The notes below the pieces were generated by a model. The model saw only the letters and a list, made by a program, of their open reading frames with translations. It searched no databases and was not told where the DNA came from. A stretch of 64,000 nucleotides of DNA, from contig NW_019774958.1 of assembly GCF_001039355.2 (NCBI RefSeq), positions 574,866-638,865 of the forward strand, in the 5' to 3' direction. A program made the position numbers and the translations under genes. How positions within the stretch are numbered: the stretch's first letter is position 1; every line of letters starts with the position of its first letter. Positions 61,501 to 64,000 of the stretch are shown one piece after another. This stretch comes from Lingula anatina (lineage: Eukaryota > Brachiopoda > Lingulata > Lingulida > Lingulidae).

Positions 61501-63622
61501 GGCTTAATTCGGTCATTTTTCTTTCTAACCTTTGTCATTAACGCATATGTACTCTTGGGCTGTTGCTTTAGATTCTTGCCTTACTTTCTTGGATGGCCGC
61601 CTAAACCTTTGCTATTTGTGCTAAAATATTATGAAATTCTACTACTTTTTTAATCAATCAAAGCTTAGTTATATATGTCAACTTTTTTCTTGCAAATGTA
61701 GTTGATAGATTAACAAAATAGAGCTGTTTTGCCACTGCTATTACGTAACTTAACAAAACAACATTTTTCTTAATAGGAACTTATTATTATTTAAGGCGCT
61801 TCCTTTCCACCTTGCTAACCGTTTGGTTCATTTCAGTGTATTAACTTTCAAGCAAATAAAAAAAGCTTTAAAATTTAGCCTTATTGAATGTTGTATATCT
61901 GAACAAGATGAATATTATTTCATCTAAGATTGGATCGTGATGTTGATACATTTTTTTTTCAGCACGAAAACGACAAGAAGACATTTACCATCCGCCGTGC
62001 GAGAGGTCCGAGTTCTATGCAATGGCAGATCTTCAGAAGCAACCTCTGCTCTTTTCTCCTGTTGCCGAATGCAATAATTTTTCAGGAAAGGTAAGTTTTC
62101 CTTTGGTATGATACACTTTCGACTCAGATTTATATTGAGATTAAGGTAACAAAATGATATTTAGATTCTAGTTTTTATAAATTTTTTAACTAAATGTGTA
62201 ACGTCCCTTGTGAGATGACAAAATACAATATCTTCGATTTTTTTACCATGATGTATTAATCTTTTACAGGTTTCGCTAACTGCTATAGATTTTATCGGAT
62301 ACAGTGATATAAACAAAAGGTAAGTAAGTGCGTTCAATGCAGCAAAATAACTTCATACGCATACTGAATAAGTTCTTTCTTCTTTAAGGCCACGGTAGTA
62401 AACGAAAATTCCATCACATTTTATTTGATGAATTTAACTAAGAGATGACACCACGCGTCTCCGTTTCTCTTCTAGCTGCGAGGAGATGATGCCTGTAGAT
62501 AAGAAGATAAAGGTGGAACGCTCTGTGCTGGAAGACCAAAAAGGTTAGTCTAACACGCGAGTGATGTTAAATTCTGTATTAAAATTCACGTTACATGGTA
62601 CCAACGGAGTCAGTCCTGTGTGGTTAAAGGAATAACATCTGTTCATTTTGGATTTTCCTGGAGTAAACGGCTATTTCTCCACACTTACTGATGTGAATCC
62701 GTTCCGACATTCAGAGTTAGTCCCTGTCTTCTTTTAAAATGTTTAAATATGTACTCTTGGGCTGTTGCTTTAGATTCTTGCCTTACTTTCTTGGATGGCC
62801 GCCTAAACCTTTGCTATTTGTGCTAAAATATTATGAAATTCTACTACTTTTTTAATCAATCAAAGCTTAGTTATATATGTAAAATTTCTGAAGAGATAAT
62901 TACAGAGGGTGGCCATCTGTGGAAGTCACGTGGTTCGATTGCAGGCACAGATTCCAAAATAATTGTGATAACCGCCGTTTTGGTGGTAAAATAGAATTTA
63001 TTATATTTCTATGGGTTGTTTATTATGTATTTATTGCGAAATATGGATCTCATATGAAGAGTTGTTATTCCTTTAATATCATACCCGTTTGGGATCGTTT
63101 CAGTTCCATCAAATGTAAATGCACCTAAACGCTGACTGTAGCGACCGTGAATATAGCCTTTCGTAGCACGTATAGCATATCTTCCACTTTTTAGGTTTTC
63201 GTGCTTGTTTATTTTTTTCTGAAAGTTGTATCGAAATCAACCCTTAACTGTCACGTAATAGGAAGGGTGTGTTGCTCGAATATTGTCGATTTAACAAAGA
63301 CTTGAGTGACTAATGCCACAAGGTCCCCAATGTTAGCACTAGACTTTTGAGTCAGTCCTCGAACTACAATCAACTGGTGTTCTTAATGAATGAATCCTGT
63401 TATGCAACGTCAAGCGAGGGGTTTTTGATTTATGAATAATTGCGCCAGCACGTTTAAGAGACTTATCATTCAGACCAATGTAGCTTTTGGTACAAGTATT
63501 TCAAAGACGTTTGCGTGACACTGCGCTGCTGTCCTTGATGGAAAGTTCAGGTGATGATACATGATAGGACCACGCGATATTGACATAGAAAATGTAGGTG
63601 ACTATTTGCCTGGAGTAATATA

Positions 63623-63665
<43 letters not shown>

Positions 63666-63864
63666 TGCATGTGTGTGTGTTGCATGTGTGTGCGTGTGTG
63701 TGTGTGCAGTTTACACGTAACGACATACTCATGTGTCGTGTTTCATCTCACGTATTTTTCATGATTTCATCATTTTAGTTCTCCTGTACGTGCGTGAGGA
63801 ATATGAAGACGTTTATACGGCGTTACTAGTGTTAAGGCCCACTTTAAAAAGCCTCACAGAAGCC
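39154..63864 (+). CDS. grh: Grainyhead-like transcription factor, 15 coding exons, 3' end outside window
   Basis: Exons: 39154-39194, 50556-50828, 55763-55940, 56231-57286, 57562-57743, 58528-58622, 59050-59117, 59622-59733, 60144-60241, 60566-60721, 61384-61432, 61963-62090, 62270-62319, 62476-62543, 63779-63864. All are GT-AG in phase, giving 880 residues so far. Nuclear CP2-family factor controlling epithelial barrier and junction genes. The N-terminal [10 protein letters not shown] then [12 protein letters not shown] matches the GRHL activation region. The single 352-residue exon 4 is rich in Asn, Ser, His and Gln. The CP2 DNA-binding domain begins near [14 protein letters not shown] and includes [52 protein letters not shown] and RDEERR. 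The dimerisation region starts at [13 protein letters not shown], and about 60 residues are missing beyond the window. Exon 11 has a second in-phase donor 15 bases on. Fly Grainyhead is also long; vertebrate GRHL1-3 are about 600 residues. Exon 1 is assigned by phase and donor. Confidence 0.95.
43293..43538. mobile_element. MITE family 1, copy E
   Basis: The left arm contains ATCAATCTATCTCCTAGGGG then TTCTCGC. The right arm, reversed, contains ATCGATCTATCTCCGAGGGG then TTTCTCGC. Two further mirrored blocks (AGCGGCTTAGA and TCTAAGCCGCTT) deepen the foldback. It lies in grainyhead intron 1. Confidence 0.75.
47647..47941. mobile_element. TIR element with AAGGCYCTGTCACA ends
   Basis: The left end TTAAGGCTCTGTCACATCTA and the right end, reversed, TAAAGGCCCTGTCACACCTA are inverted repeats of about 25 bp. 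The minus-strand frame at 47638-47904 is simply the element. It lies in grainyhead intron 1. Confidence 0.75.
48241..48345 (+). repeat. Dispersed repeat, copy 3 of 3
   Basis: CTCTGATATCAGGATCC and TTTTGTAACAGACTACTAGC, followed by CCCTGCGGTCAAAGAGTA, match the copies at 23305 and 36936. Confidence 0.65.
49440..49463. repeat. Poly-T run
   Basis: About 24 consecutive T. It could be the reverse-strand tail of a retroposed copy, but no recognisable element adjoins it. Confidence 0.95.
49513..49555. repeat. (CA)n microsatellite
   Basis: More than twenty CA units in a row, preceded by a short (TC)n tract. Confidence 0.95.
51871..52421. mobile_element. 551-bp element with perfect 74-bp terminal inverted repeats
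   Basis: Positions 51871-51944 and 52348-52421 are exact reverse complements, starting ATACCTTTAAAGAAAACATA and including GGTTTGTCCGATAGGACATC. The 403-bp middle has no open frame. Perfect arms mean recent movement or recent gene conversion. Non-autonomous DNA transposon or foldback element, superfamily unknown. Confidence 0.85.
52420..52800 (+). pseudogene. Possible 3' part of a transposon or retrocopied gene
   Basis: An open frame at 52420-52635 (including [20 protein letters not shown] and [20 protein letters not shown]) has coding-like composition and ends in TAG. AATAAATAAATAA near 52815 follows, which looks like a 3' UTR. It starts inside the right arm of the inverted-repeat element, which may have split it. 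I do not recognise the protein. Confidence 0.3.
61545..61678 (+). repeat. 134-bp exact direct repeat, copy 1 (grainyhead intron 11)
   Basis: Identical over 134 bp to 62747-62880, beginning ATATGTACTCTTGGGCTGTT and ending AAGCTTAGTTATATATGT. The flanks do not match. No inverted-repeat ends or reading frame are visible. Confidence 0.9.
62747..62880 (+). repeat. 134-bp exact direct repeat, copy 2 (grainyhead intron 14)
   Basis: Exact copy of 61545-61678, starting 1202 bp downstream and in a different intron. Confidence 0.9.
63624..63715. repeat. (CT)n then (GT)n compound microsatellite
   Basis: A run of CT units is followed by TGTGTG tracts interrupted by TTGCATG, about 65 bases before the last visible grainyhead exon. 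Confidence 0.9.
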
Positions 63865-64000
63865 GTAAGTAATATGATACATGTCTTTTAAAGTCATTCC
63901 AGTCCATTTTCACTTTTGAAGAACCATAAATCACCACTGGCCGAGATAATAAAGACTTGCCTGTCAATTACTGTTGTTGTAAAATCTTTTAGACTTGGCA

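Noticed and set aside
62920-62960. tRNA-like GGTTCGATT block
   Set aside because: No acceptor stem, D arm or anticodon arm could be found around it.

Overview
This is a stretch of animal nuclear genome. Genes are split by many GT-AG introns, there are TATA boxes and AATAAA signals, and non-coding DNA is AT-rich and packed with short inverted-repeat transposons. Two genes have clear bilaterian orthologues (DPYD and grainyhead). Repeats include a CCTCCGCC-type MITE of a kind seen in many aquatic animals. A marine invertebrate is likely, but I cannot fix the phylum.

Layout. Positions 1-3616 are repeat-rich flank. DPYD (dihydropyrimidine dehydrogenase) runs on the minus strand from 16717 to 3617; I could reconstruct all 23 coding exons, which join in frame into 1030 residues. 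Positions 16718-19580 are intergenic, with two weak divergent first-exon candidates and a 410-bp tandem duplication. At 19581-24883 lies a complete plus-strand gene with TATA box, six coding exons and poly(A) signal. It encodes a secreted thermolysin-like (M4) metallopeptidase joined to a C-type lectin domain, and it is the most unusual item in the window. A 330-bp assembly gap follows (25216-25545). At about 26530-29779 is a gene with one coding exon for a type I membrane protein with an LDL-receptor class A module. Positions 29780-39153 are intergenic with a decayed Tc1-like element and nested MITEs. From 39154 to the right edge is a grainyhead (GRHL) transcription factor gene: 15 coding exons are visible, with an 11.4-kb first intron and the last exon(s) beyond the window.

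The genes do not form a pathway. DPYD is a housekeeping pyrimidine-catabolic enzyme, the protease-lectin looks like a secreted sugar-targeted effector, the LDLa protein looks like a surface receptor, and Grainyhead is an epithelial master regulator. Mobile DNA links the region: one MITE family (up to five copies, two against DPYD splice sites), a three-copy dispersed repeat, an element with 74-bp perfect terminal inverted repeats, and a perfect 134-bp duplication inside grainyhead introns.
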